A program made the position numbers and the translations under genes. DNA of 64,000 bases from Anaerostipes caccae L1-92 (GTDB lineage Bacteria > Bacillota > Clostridia > Lachnospirales > Lachnospiraceae), in the NCBI RefSeq assembly GCF_014467075.1, contig NZ_AP023027.1:829001-893000 (forward strand), given 5' to 3'. Below, in pieces: positions 27,311 through 36,091 of this stretch. The notes beneath the pieces are model-generated. The model ran no database searches and was not told the origin of the DNA. It saw only the letters and a program-made list of their open reading frames with translations. How positions within the stretch are numbered: position 1 is the first letter of the stretch; the number at the start of each line of letters is the position of its first letter.

Positions 27311-29296
27311 CGTCAGCATCTGCATGATCTTGTTGCTGCGTGCGATAAATTTGGTCATCTGGTCTGCAGGGAGCTGTTTGTTGCTCAAAACTGCCAGGTC
27401 ATACAGCTGTTCGCAGATGATCGGTGTATTCTCTGCGTCCCCGTGTTCAAACAGGTACTGCACCAGCTGGTTGTTGGCATTTAAGGTCAGGGATTCTGCT
27501 CCTCCGAACATGGCCGGGTCCATGCCTGCCATGCCGTACATCTTCATCATGTCCTGCATCCGGCGGCTCTCCTCGGATAAGGTAATGACGGCAGATATGT
27601 CCTCGTTTTTCAGTTTGTCCACATGGACATCCAGATTCTCTTTTCCGAGAGTCTTTCTAAATAGTTCTGTCAGAGCAGTCGTGATATCGGTGAGATCCTC
27701 TTCGGAATCCTCTTTCAGTGCGCCTTCCACATCCGCATCGATCCGTTTGAACGCCAGGTTCTGGCTCTGCTGTTCTAACTGGGAGATAAATGCAGAATCA
27801 ATATTGTGCTTCAGAATCACGGCATCCAGACCCTGTTCCTTAAACATGTTGATATACTGGCTCTGCTGTACTTCGTCCGTGATGTAGTAGATGGTTGTCT
27901 TGTCTTTCTCATCAGCCGGTGCCGGAGCCAGATCACTGAGGGTTAAATATTTCTGGTCCATGTTCTTAAACAGAATATAATCTTTGATCTTTTCTCCGAA
28001 TTTCTGGTCCTTGATATAGCCGAATTTAATGAACGGGCTGATATCATCCCAGTATTTTTCATAGGTTTCCCGATCAGTCTTACACATGCCGCTCAGTTTA
28101 TCCGCAACCTTCTTGGAAATATAGTCGGAGATTTTTTTCACAAAGCCGTCGTTCTGGAGAGCACTCCTTGAAACGTTCAGAGGCAGATCCGGACAGTCGA
28201 TGACACCTTTTAAGAGCATCAGGAATTCAGGGATGACTTCCTTGATGTTGTCGGCGATGAATACCTGGCTGTTGTAGAGCTTGATCGTTCCTTCGATGGA
28301 GTCATACTCTGTGTTGATCTGAGGGAAGTATAAAATTCCTTTCAGATTAAACGGATAGTCCATATTCAGGTGAATCCAGAACAGAGGCTCTTTAAAGTCA
28401 GCGAATACTTTATGGTAAAATGCCTTGTATTCTTCGTCCGTGCAGTCGTTCGGGTGTTTCATCCAGAGCGGATGAGTATCGCTTAAGGATACCGGGCGCT
28501 TATGGATTTTTACCAGATCTTTTGCGGGAGAGACCTCCACCGTTTCTTTCTCACCGTTTTCATTTTCTTTCTCTTCGGTTTTTGCATCCTCATGGATGTG
28601 CTCGACAACCACGTCTTCTTCAGTCAGTTCTGATTCGTCGATCGTCTCATATTCCTGTTCTTTGCCCGCATCAGTCAAAAAGATTTCCACAGGCATGAAA
28701 GAACAGTATTTTTGAATGACTTCCTCAACTTTTGATTCGTTGGCAAACATCAGGCTGTCTTCATTTAAAAACAGTGTGATCTGAGTTCCGACCTGATCCC
28801 GGACGCCGTCTTCGATGTCATATTCTGTACCGCCGTCGCATTCCCAGTGTACCGGGACTGCCCCTTCTTTGTAGGAGAGGCTGTCGATATAAACTTTGTC
28901 GGCTACCATAAATGCAGAATAGAAGCCAAGTCCGAAATGTCCGATGATCTGGTCCTGATCTGTCTTATCTTTATATTTCTCTAAAAATTCTGTGGCTCCT
29001 GAAAACGCGATCTGTGTGATGTATTCTTCGACTTCTTCAGCCGTCATACCAAGGCCGGTGTCGACGAACTTCATTGTTTTTTCTTTTGCGTCTACGATGA
29101 CTTCGATTTTTTCTTTGTGGCCTTCCGGAAATTCGTATTCTCCCATGGAGGACAGTTTTCGAAGTTTTGTGATAGCATCGCATCCGTTGGAGATCAATTC
29201 CCTGACGAAGATGTCATGATCGGAATACAGCCATTTTTTAATGATTGGAAAAATGTTTTCACTGTTAATTGAAAGGTTACCATGTTTTTGTGCCAT
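27305..29296 (-). CDS. htpG: Molecular chaperone HtpG (Hsp90)
   Basis: 663-residue Hsp90. N-terminal GHKL ATPase domain with ELISNGCDAITKL, DTGLGMT, and GHFGLGFYSAFMVAD lid region; a short acidic linker (EKENENGEKETVEV, about residues 225-240); middle domain with LNVSRSALQNDG; and C-terminal dimer domain. The usual ELISNASDA is replaced by ELISNGCDA but Glu and Asn are kept. Start 29296 is chosen because AAAGGAG lies 10 bases upstream; a longer frame to 29413 would cross the promoter. Controlled by a CIRCE element. Confidence 0.95.
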   Translation of the reverse strand: MAQKHGNLSINSENIFPIIKKWLYSDHDIFVRELISNGCDAITKLRKLSSMGEYEFPEGHKEKIEVIVDAKEKTMKFVDTGLGMTAEEVEEYITQIAFSGATEFLEKYKDKTDQDQIIGHFGLGFYSAFMVADKVYIDSLSYKEGAVPVHWECDGGTEYDIEDGVRDQVGTQITLFLNEDSLMFANESKVEEVIQKYCSFMPVEIFLTDAGKEQEYETIDESELTEEDVVVEHIHEDAKTEEKENENGEKETVEVSPAKDLVKIHKRPVSLSDTHPLWMKHPNDCTDEEYKAFYHKVFADFKEPLFWIHLNMDYPFNLKGILYFPQINTEYDSIEGTIKLYNSQVFIADNIKEVIPEFLMLLKGVIDCPDLPLNVSRSALQNDGFVKKISDYISKKVADKLSGMCKTDRETYEKYWDDISPFIKFGYIKDQKFGEKIKDYILFKNMDQKYLTLSDLAPAPADEKDKTTIYYITDEVQQSQYINMFKEQGLDAVILKHNIDSAFISQLEQQSQNLAFKRIDADVEGALKEDSEEDLTDITTALTELFRKTLGKENLDVHVDKLKNEDISAVITLSEESRRMQDMMKMYGMAGMDPAMFGGAESLTLNANNQLVQYLFEHGDAENTPIICEQLYDLAVLSNKQLPADQMTKFIARSNKIMQMLTK

Positions 29297-29384
29297 GATA
29301 TACACACTCCTTTGCATTGATTTTCTATTGACAGGTTTAATTTTCAATTCTTCGGCAGAGCAGGAATCTGCCGTTCTGCATAAT

Positions 29385-29414
29385 ATTGTAGAGCCACAGA
29401 AAGGGAAAGTCAAG
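29385..29414 (-). promoter_or_regulatory. Sigma-A promoter of htpG
   Basis: Minus strand: TTGACT (29414-29409), 18-base spacer, TACAAT (29390-29385). Confidence 0.7.
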
Positions 29415-29421
29415 AGAAAAT

Positions 29422-29448
29422 TAGCACTCGATTAATATGAGTGCTAAC
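29422..29448. promoter_or_regulatory. CIRCE element (HrcA operator)
   Basis: Perfect CIRCE: TTAGCACTC-N9-GAGTGCTAA. It lies between divergent htpG and the FAD-Rieske gene, 8 bases upstream of the htpG -35. HrcA binding here should repress htpG and could also affect the divergent operon. Confidence 0.95.
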
Positions 29449-29520
29449 AATTCTGCCGTGAATAGTCCTGATTGATTTGAGCCATCCTAAAAAGAAAAAT
29501 AAATGAAGGGAGGGATTTTA

Positions 29521-30999
29521 GTGGATACAATTTGGGAAAAGACTGTGGATATGCCTTCTTTCCCGCCTTTTCAGGGGAGAAAAAAAGTTGAAACTGCAGT
29601 GATCGGCGGAGGCATGGCCGGGATTCTGACAGCATATCTCTTGTCATTGGAGGGTAGAGAGGTTCTCGTTTTGGAGGCAGACAGGATCGGCAGCGGACAG
29701 ACAAAGGGGACTACGGCAAAAATTACAGTTTCCCATGGTCTTATCTACCAAAAGCTGGTCCGTGAAGTCGGAAAGGAACAGGCCAGGCAGTATGCGCTGA
29801 TGAACCAGGCTGCGGTGAGAAAATACAGGGAGCTGATCAAGGATCATCAGATCGACTGTGATTTTAAAGAGTGTTCCTCCTATTTATATTCCAAATATCA
29901 GGAGGAGGCGCTGAAGGAAGAAGTCCGCGCGGCACAGTCATTAGGACTTCCGGCCGATTATACGTCACAGACAGAACTTCCATTTTCCGTGAAAGGGGCG
30001 GTCAGGTATACCGGACAGGCCAGATTCCATCCGCTGAAATTCTTAAAAGCAGCGGCGGAAGGGCTGGAGATATATGAACAGACCCTTGTCACAGACGTGG
30101 AAGGAAATAAAATTATCACGGACCAGGGAACTGTTGAGGCGGAGAATATCGTCTTTACGACCCATTATCCCATCATGAACCGGCCCGGATACTATTTTCT
30201 GCGGATGCATCAGGAAAGGAGCTATGTTCTGGCTCTCACGGGAACCGATCATATAGAAGATATGTATCTGGGAGTCGATCCAAATGACGGCCTGTCGTTC
30301 CGGTCTTACGGGCCATATTTATTATTTGGCGGCGGCGGTCACAGGACGGGAGAGAATCTTTTGGGAGGGCAGTATCAGATGCTTGAGTCTAATGCCCGAC
30401 AGTACTGGGAAAACTGCCGGGTGGAAAGCGCCTGGTCTGCACAGGACTGTATGACCATTGATTCCATTCCGTACATTGGATATTACTCTTTTTCAAAGAC
30501 GGGATGGTATGTGGCATCAGGATTTAAAAAGTGGGGAATGAGTTCTTCCATGGCATCGGCTCTTTTGATTACAGATTATATTATTGAAAAGAAGAATGCC
30601 TTTGCCCATGTTTTTTCACCTCAGAGGCTTCATCTGAAAGCTTCAGCCAAACCGCTGGCAAAAGAGGGGATGGAGACTGCCAGGAACTTTGTGCTGGAGA
30701 GAATGAAGATTCCGGATGAAGCGGCAGCGCATCTTAAAAAGGGACAGGGCGGCGTGATCGAATACGAAAGGAAAAAGGCCGGGGCATACAGAGACGAAAA
30801 AGGAAGTGTTCACGTGGTTTCTCTGACCTGTCCGCATCTGGGGTGCATCCTTAAATGGAATCCGGAGGAATTAAGCTGGGACTGTCCATGTCATGGTTCC
30901 AGATTTGACTATAAAGGAAATTTGATTGACAATCCAGCAAAGGAGGATTTAACACATGAAAAACCCGAATGCATTTCAGGGTACAAAAAGAAAGAATAA
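29521..30999 (+). CDS. FAD-dependent oxidoreductase with C-terminal Rieske domain
   Basis: 492-residue protein: N-terminal DAO-type FAD fold (TAVIGGGMAGILTAYLL, VLEADRIGSGQTKGTTAKIT) and a C-terminal Rieske [2Fe-2S] domain (CPHLGC at about residue 440 and CPCHGSRF). A GTG start at 29521 is preferred because AAGGGAGGG (29506-29514) lies 6 bases upstream, inside the alternative ATG frame from 29503. The substrate is unknown. The next gene's ribosome site AAAGGAGG lies inside this reading frame and the two genes overlap by 44 bases, implying tight coupling. Confidence 0.92.
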   Translation: MDTIWEKTVDMPSFPPFQGRKKVETAVIGGGMAGILTAYLLSLEGREVLVLEADRIGSGQTKGTTAKITVSHGLIYQKLVREVGKEQARQYALMNQAAVRKYRELIKDHQIDCDFKECSSYLYSKYQEEALKEEVRAAQSLGLPADYTSQTELPFSVKGAVRYTGQARFHPLKFLKAAAEGLEIYEQTLVTDVEGNKIITDQGTVEAENIVFTTHYPIMNRPGYYFLRMHQERSYVLALTGTDHIEDMYLGVDPNDGLSFRSYGPYLLFGGGGHRTGENLLGGQYQMLESNARQYWENCRVESAWSAQDCMTIDSIPYIGYYSFSKTGWYVASGFKKWGMSSSMASALLITDYIIEKKNAFAHVFSPQRLHLKASAKPLAKEGMETARNFVLERMKIPDEAAAHLKKGQGGVIEYERKKAGAYRDEKGSVHVVSLTCPHLGCILKWNPEELSWDCPCHGSRFDYKGNLIDNPAKEDLTHEKPECISGYKKKE

Positions 31000-31882
31000 T
31001 TATTTTGAGGGATGGTATTTAAAACACCAGAAAGGGGATCAGATGTTTTCGGTCATACCGGCTTATCATATTGACCGGGAAGGAAATGCATTTTCATCCC
31101 TTCAGGTGATTACAAAGGAACAGTCATGGTATTTTTCATGGAAGGCAGAGGCTTTCTGTGGTTCGAAACAGAAGTTTCATGTGGTCCTGGACACGGGAAG
31201 AGGAGAGGGTCCGGCAAGCATTTTCTCTGAGCGGGGGATTCTTCTCAATATCCATGAGGAAGGACTGAGCCTTGAGGGGAGGATCATTTATAAAAATATT
31301 CATCCTCTTTCTTCCGATATTATGGGGCCGTTCCGGTATGTGCCCGGAATGCAGTGCCGCCATGGAATCATCAGTATGCGGCATCAGCTTTTCGGAGAAC
31401 TCACTTTGAACGGATATAAAATGAACTTTGATCAGGGGACAGGATACATTGAAAAGGACTGGGGCGGATCTTTTCCGGATGCCTACCTATGGTCCCAGAG
31501 TATATTTCCCGACAGCGGAAAGAACAGCCTGATGCTGGCGGCGGCAAAAATACCGATTGCAGGTCTTCATTTCGATGGCGTGCTGGCGGCGCTTCATTTA
31601 TACGGAAAAGAATATAAGATGGGTACTTACCTGGGCGCTAAGGTAAAGACAGACTGGAAATCCAGAATCATCATCCGTCAGGGAGATTTAAAACTCCGGG
31701 CCCAGCTGCTTTCGGGAGAAGGAAATGAGCTTCTTGCGCCGGAACACGGGGCAATGGACCGGAGGATCAGAGAAAGTCTCTGCTGCAGAGTGAGATATAC
31801 TTTTTGGGACAGGAAACTGAAAGTTCTCGATATGATCACAGACAGGGGAAGTTTTGAACAGAGCATAAAGGAGAAGTCATGA
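30956..31882 (+). CDS. Tocopherol-cyclase-family (lipocalin-like) protein
   Basis: 308-residue beta-rich protein of the tocopherol cyclase family, recognised from FQGTKRKNNYFEGWYLKHQ at the N-terminus, the FSVIPAYHID strand, GYIEKDWGGSFPDAYLWSQS and the C-terminal barrel. In plants the family cyclises quinols to tocopherol; in anaerobic Firmicutes the role is unknown and vitamin E synthesis is not implied. It sits between an FAD-Rieske oxidoreductase and a NuoE-like protein in one operon, which hints at a redox or hydrophobic-ligand role. No signal peptide is seen. Confidence 0.85.
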   Translation: MKNPNAFQGTKRKNNYFEGWYLKHQKGDQMFSVIPAYHIDREGNAFSSLQVITKEQSWYFSWKAEAFCGSKQKFHVVLDTGRGEGPASIFSERGILLNIHEEGLSLEGRIIYKNIHPLSSDIMGPFRYVPGMQCRHGIISMRHQLFGELTLNGYKMNFDQGTGYIEKDWGGSFPDAYLWSQSIFPDSGKNSLMLAAAKIPIAGLHFDGVLAALHLYGKEYKMGTYLGAKVKTDWKSRIIIRQGDLKLRAQLLSGEGNELLAPEHGAMDRRIRESLCCRVRYTFWDRKLKVLDMITDRGSFEQSIKEKS

Positions 31883-32331
31883 ATCCGCGTGTCGATGAGA
31901 TCCTGAGGTTTTATGAGCGGCAGGGAAAGCCCGCGGGACAGGAAGAGATTCTTTCTGCTCTCCGGGAGATCCAGGAGGTGCTGGGATGCATCCCGAAAGC
32001 AGTACAGGAAGAAGCTGCCCTGCGGCTTGGAGTCAAGCCGTCCTTTCTGGCCGCGTTCGTAAAAAAGTATCCCGGCTTCAAGGAAGTTTCAGAAAAATAT
32101 GAGGTTAAGGTCTGCACCGGCCCGTCCTGCGGGGCAGGAAAAGCCCTTGAAATATTGAGGGCTGTGGAAGCTGCCGGGGAGGAGAAAGAACGGGACCAGG
32201 GGATCTCCATTAAAATTGTGAAAGGCAGGTGTACCCGGCGGTGCGGCAAAGGCCCTAATCTTATAATCAATGGGGTACTTCACCATCACATGACGCCGGA
32301 ACAGGCGGCTGGGTTAATCCGCCGCCTGTAA
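31879..32331 (+). CDS. NuoE-like [2Fe-2S] thioredoxin-fold protein
   Basis: 150-residue homologue of the 24-kDa subunit of NADH dehydrogenase and HydA-type hydrogenases. An N-terminal helical part ([18 protein letters not shown]) precedes a thioredoxin-like [2Fe-2S] domain with ligands in CTGPSCG and [10 protein letters not shown]. It is encoded alone, with no NuoF or NuoG neighbour, and begins with an ATGA overlap on the tocopherol-cyclase gene. It may carry electrons for the FAD-Rieske protein of the same operon. Its 3' end overlaps the convergent DUF255 gene by 18 bases. Confidence 0.9.
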   Translation: MNPRVDEILRFYERQGKPAGQEEILSALREIQEVLGCIPKAVQEEAALRLGVKPSFLAAFVKKYPGFKEVSEKYEVKVCTGPSCGAGKALEILRAVEAAGEEKERDQGISIKIVKGRCTRRCGKGPNLIINGVLHHHMTPEQAAGLIRRL

Positions 32332-34353
32332 GAGTGTTTCCAGGCTTTCTGCGTCAAAGACCGGGGCCTGACATGCTCCTCCCCGACAGAGGTAGCAGGA
32401 TGTTTTATCAGCAAGAACCGGATATTCTTTCGTGAACGGAGCAATGGCAGCCAGTGTATCTTCGTTTTGTTCTGTTTTGACCAGCACGGTTAAGTCGTTC
32501 ATCTGAGGTTTGGAGAGCAGTTCCATGAATTTTTTGGGAAGGCTCTCTTTTTTTGTTGTGATGACCAGCTGTCTGGACGGATGAAACTGGGAAGACAGCA
32601 CGGACAGAGCATAACAGTAAGCAGAAGGATGGACAGACAGCTCGGGGGAAAAATAAGAAAAAGTCTGATCCATGCAGTCTCTGTATATGGATTTTCCGGT
32701 TATTTCAGACAGGATAAAGAGTACATGGAGGGCAGCGGAGTTGCCGGAAGGCATGGCGCCGTCATAGAGTTCTTTCGGTCTTAAGATCAGGGCCTCGCTT
32801 TCGCTGGAATAGAGGAAAAAACCGCCGTGTTCCCGGTCAAAAAACAGAGAGATCATGAGATCTGCCGCCTGTACCGCCTTTTCAAGATATTCTTCCAGAA
32901 ATGTAGAGCGGTAGAGGGAAAGCATGGACAGAGAATAAAAAGCATAGTCCTCCAGCTGGCCGTCGTAAGCCGCTTCACCGTCACACCACCGGAGAAAAAG
33001 ACGACCGTCATCTTTCCTTAAATGTTTGTCGAGGAAAGATTCTGCCTTCTGAGCGGCAGCAAGGAACTTCTCCCGCCCGAAGATCCGGGATGCCTTTGTA
33101 AGGGCAGAGATCATCAGACAGTTCCAGGAAGTCAGGATCTTTTTGTCTGTGGACAGGCTGGTCCGTTTTTTTCGGTAAAGATAAAGGGTCCTTTTCATCC
33201 TTTTCAGACCCTCGGGGTCATTCGGGAATGGAGACTGCCTGAGCAGATTCGGGATGCTTTTGCCTTCAAAATTTCCCCGGTCCGTAATATCATAGAGGGA
33301 GCAGAAAAGGCTGCCGTTTTCTTCTCCCAGAACGTGAAGGACTTCATCTCTGGTAAAAGTATAGTATTTTCCTTCTTCTCCTTCGCTGTCAGCGTCCTGG
33401 CTGCAGTAAAAGCCTCCATCGGGATGAGAAAGTTCATTCAAGACGCAGGAGACGACGGCGTCGGCGATTTCCGGGAAGAGAGGATTCTCACAGCACGCGT
33501 AAGCTTCCGCATATGCCTCTAATAACAGTGCGTTGTCATACAGCATTTTCTCAAAATGGGGCACAAGCCAGCGGTCATCGGTGGAATAGCGGGAAAAGCC
33601 TCCCCCGATGTGGTCAAAGATCCCTCCCCGGTACATGCGAAGAAGTGTGTGCTCTGCCATAGCCAGGCTGTCCTTGTCACCGCACTGCTTGTATTGCTGA
33701 ATCAGAAACAGCAGCACTGCCGGAGTCGGAAATTTGGGCGCCGTGCCGAACCCACCGTTGACATTGTCAAAGGATGCATTAAGATCTGCCAGGGCCTGAG
33801 CCGGGACATCTTCTGACAGGGAAACAGTTTCTGACGGTCTTTGGTTTGTATTCAGGTGGTCTGTGATCTCATTTCCGATCTTTAAAAGGCGTTCCCGGTC
33901 CTGTTTCCATAAGAGAGAGATCCGGGGCAGCAGGTCCAGGAGTCCCGTCAGCTGGTATCGGGTGGTCTTGGGCAGGTAGGTGGCCGCAAAAAACGGTTTC
34001 TGGTCAGGTGTCATAAAAACAGACATGGGCCAGCCTCCGGAACCGGTCATTGCCTGGCAGACAGACATATAGACGGAATCAATGTCCGGGCGTTCTTCCC
34101 GGTCTACTTTAATAGAAATGAAATGCTTGTTTAAAAGCTCTGCTACCTCATGGTCTTCGAAAGATTCCTCCTCCATTACATGGCACCAGTGACAGGAGGC
34201 ATAGCCGATACTCAAAAAAACAGGCTTGTCTTCTGCCCTGGCTTTTTCAAAAGCTTCGGAACCCCATGGATACCAGCGCACCGGATTGTGAGCGTGCTGG
34301 AGCAGATAGGGTGATTTTTCATGGATTAAAAGATTTGGTTCAAAAATAGACAT
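32314..34353 (-). CDS. DUF255/YyaL thioredoxin-domain protein
   Basis: 679-residue protein: N-terminal DUF255 thioredoxin-like domain ([18 protein letters not shown], with [12 protein letters not shown] as CxxC) and a long alpha/alpha-barrel resembling glycosyl hydrolases ([39 protein letters not shown]). The family (YyaL, SPATA20) is widespread but its reaction is not established. The start at 34353 follows AAAGGAG; a longer frame to 34524 only reads through the repeat element. Likely cytoplasmic. Confidence 0.9.
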   Translation of the reverse strand: MSIFEPNLLIHEKSPYLLQHAHNPVRWYPWGSEAFEKARAEDKPVFLSIGYASCHWCHVMEEESFEDHEVAELLNKHFISIKVDREERPDIDSVYMSVCQAMTGSGGWPMSVFMTPDQKPFFAATYLPKTTRYQLTGLLDLLPRISLLWKQDRERLLKIGNEITDHLNTNQRPSETVSLSEDVPAQALADLNASFDNVNGGFGTAPKFPTPAVLLFLIQQYKQCGDKDSLAMAEHTLLRMYRGGIFDHIGGGFSRYSTDDRWLVPHFEKMLYDNALLLEAYAEAYACCENPLFPEIADAVVSCVLNELSHPDGGFYCSQDADSEGEEGKYYTFTRDEVLHVLGEENGSLFCSLYDITDRGNFEGKSIPNLLRQSPFPNDPEGLKRMKRTLYLYRKKRTSLSTDKKILTSWNCLMISALTKASRIFGREKFLAAAQKAESFLDKHLRKDDGRLFLRWCDGEAAYDGQLEDYAFYSLSMLSLYRSTFLEEYLEKAVQAADLMISLFFDREHGGFFLYSSESEALILRPKELYDGAMPSGNSAALHVLFILSEITGKSIYRDCMDQTFSYFSPELSVHPSAYCYALSVLSSQFHPSRQLVITTKKESLPKKFMELLSKPQMNDLTVLVKTEQNEDTLAAIAPFTKEYPVLADKTSCYLCRGGACQAPVFDAESLETLLQAAD

Positions 34354-34378
34354 AAAAACTCCTTTCCAAGTAAGTGTG

Positions 34379-34557
34379 AGTTTTTCTCCACTATCTCCAG
34401 TCAGCTCTTGAAATGCTTCCTTATGATAGTGAAGAAAAACTATTGCAGAATGTTGCCTCCTGTTTGAAGAATTCTTTATCCAGTAGACATTATCTCCATT
34501 TTCTACATGATTGGAGTGAGGCATTCTAAGAGCCGAACGGAAATCATGTGGAAAATG
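34379..34557 (+). repeat. Interspersed structured element, copy A
   Basis: A 179-bp copy between the divergent DUF255 and DNA glycosylase genes. 5' hairpin: 34379-34395 with 34425-34441 (17 bp, one mismatch). Conserved core near 34475-34497 (TTTATCCAGTAGACATTA). Terminal hairpin: 34497-34512 with 34542-34557 (16 bp, one G-T). Bases 34495-34557 are identical to the reverse complement of 49707-49769. Confidence 0.75.
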
Positions 34558-34643
34558 TCATGCCTTTAGAATATGCAGTTCCTTTTTGTTTCATCCGGCT
34601 CAGGTTCTGTTATAATAGAAAGAAGAATAAAGGAGAAAAATTC

Positions 34644-35288
34644 ATGGAATATTTTAAATACGGAGAACAGGAAATCGGGTACTTAAAATCGAGGGACCCG
34701 GTCCTGGGACAGGCTATTGACCGGATCGGATTTATAAAAAGAGAGGTTCACACAGAATTGTTTGCGGCGCTTGTGAATTCCATCGTAGGACAGCAGATCT
34801 CCACGAAGGCCCAGGAGACAGTCTGGAGGAGGATAAAAGACGGACTTTCGGATGTCACTCCCGAAAAGGTGGGGGAGTGTACAGAAGAAGAACTTCAAAG
34901 CTTTGGGATTTCTTTCAGGAAAGCAGGGTACATAAAAGCTGCTGCTGACAGAATTCTGAGCGGCAGTCTGGACCTTGAGGGCCTGAAAGAGGCCGGGGAT
35001 GAACAGGTCAAGAAGGAGCTTACAAAACTGCCCGGAGTCGGGGTATGGACGGCGGAGATGCTGATGACATTTTCCATGCAGCGGCCGGATATCGTAAGCT
35101 ATTCTGATCTGGCGATTCAGAGAGGGATGAGAATGCTTTACCATCACAGAACCATTACTCCCAAGTTATTTGCAAAATACGCGGGGCGGTACAGCCCCTG
35201 TGGAACTGTGGCCAGCCTTTATCTGTGGGCTGTGGCAGGAGGTGCACTCCCGGAACTTAAAGACTATGCGCCGAAGAAAAAAAAATAA
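34644..35288 (+). CDS. DNA-3-methyladenine glycosylase (AlkA-like)
   Basis: 214-residue base-excision DNA glycosylase of the HhH-GPD superfamily, removing alkylated purines. Visible are IVGQQISTKAQETVW, the helix-hairpin-helix LTKLPGVGVWTAEMLM, and the catalytic Asp in SYSDLAIQRG. ATG 34644 follows AAGGAG; the upstream frame from 34548 is repeat sequence. A TATAAT lies at 34611-34616 with a weak -35. The C-terminus is Lys-rich (PKKKK). Expected to protect DNA against alkylation damage. Confidence 0.92.
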   Translation: MEYFKYGEQEIGYLKSRDPVLGQAIDRIGFIKREVHTELFAALVNSIVGQQISTKAQETVWRRIKDGLSDVTPEKVGECTEEELQSFGISFRKAGYIKAAADRILSGSLDLEGLKEAGDEQVKKELTKLPGVGVWTAEMLMTFSMQRPDIVSYSDLAIQRGMRMLYHHRTITPKLFAKYAGRYSPCGTVASLYLWAVAGGALPELKDYAPKKKK

Positions 35289-35383
35289 AACAACGATTGT
35301 AAGATTTTTTTCAGAATTGTATTCAATGAAATCTCAGAATTGGATGATACACTGTGGTTATCAAGAAAAAGAGGAGGAAGACT

Positions 35384-36091
35384 ATGGCACAGCCCAAGAT
35401 TTTAGTAGTAGATGATGACAAAGAGATTGTGGGAGCGATCAAAAAGCGTCTGGAACTGGAAGGATATGATGTAGTTCCAGCTTATAACGGCCTGGAGGCT
35501 CTGGATGTGCTCGTGGAGCAGGATATCCAGCTTCTGATCATTGACATAATGATGCCGGGTATGGACGGATTATCTGCTACCATGAAGATCCGGGAGAGTA
35601 AAAATATTCCGATCATCATCCTGTCTGCTAAGACGGAGGAGAGCGATAAGATTTTAGGACTTTCCATGGGGGCGGACGATTATGTCAGCAAACCTTTCCG
35701 GCCGGATGAGCTGATTGCAAGGGTAAAATCCCAGCTTCGCAGATATTTACAGCTCGGCAGCAAAGCGGCAGGGCCGGAAGATAATAACCGGCTGATCCTT
35801 GGCGGACTGACGCTGGACCTGGACGGCAAATGCATTTATGTGGACGGGGAACCGGTGAAAGTCACAGCAACTGAGTTTAAAATTCTGAATTTGCTGATGA
35901 GGCATCCGGGCAGAGTTTTTTCCGCCGAAGAAATCTATGAAAGAGTCTGGGAAGAAGCGGCATATGCAACAGAAAACACAGTGATGGTTCATATTCGGAG
36001 GATCCGTGAAAAGATTGAGATTGATCCGAAGAACCCAAAATATTTAAAGGTGGTATGGGGAATTGGATACAAAATGGAAAAAATGGATTAA
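35384..36091 (+). CDS. OmpR-family response regulator (VanR/PhoP-like)
   Basis: 235-residue regulator: receiver with ILVVDDDKEIVGAI, Asp in LLIIDIMMPGMDG, Lys in YVSKPFRPDEL; winged helix from about residue 135 (VTATEFKILNLLMRHPGRVFS, ending VVWGIGYKM). ATG 35384 follows GAGGAGG. It overlaps the downstream kinase gene by 29 bases, so they form a pair. The stimulus is unknown; the resemblance is to VanR/PhoP-type cell envelope systems. Confidence 0.93.
   Translation: MAQPKILVVDDDKEIVGAIKKRLELEGYDVVPAYNGLEALDVLVEQDIQLLIIDIMMPGMDGLSATMKIRESKNIPIIILSAKTEESDKILGLSMGADDYVSKPFRPDELIARVKSQLRRYLQLGSKAAGPEDNNRLILGGLTLDLDGKCIYVDGEPVKVTATEFKILNLLMRHPGRVFSAEEIYERVWEEAAYATENTVMVHIRRIREKIEIDPKNPKYLKVVWGIGYKMEKMD

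Noticed and set aside
30956..31882. Vitamin E biosynthesis
   Set aside because: Only the family name suggests it; no other tocopherol-path genes are present and the role in anaerobic Firmicutes is unknown.
33022..33522. 166-codon antisense frame within the DUF255 gene
   Set aside because: Shadow frame of a well-supported gene; no family signature.
34354..34524. 57-residue N-terminal extension of the DUF255 protein
   Set aside because: It is the antisense translation of repeat copy A; the family N-terminus and ribosome site mark 34353 as the start.
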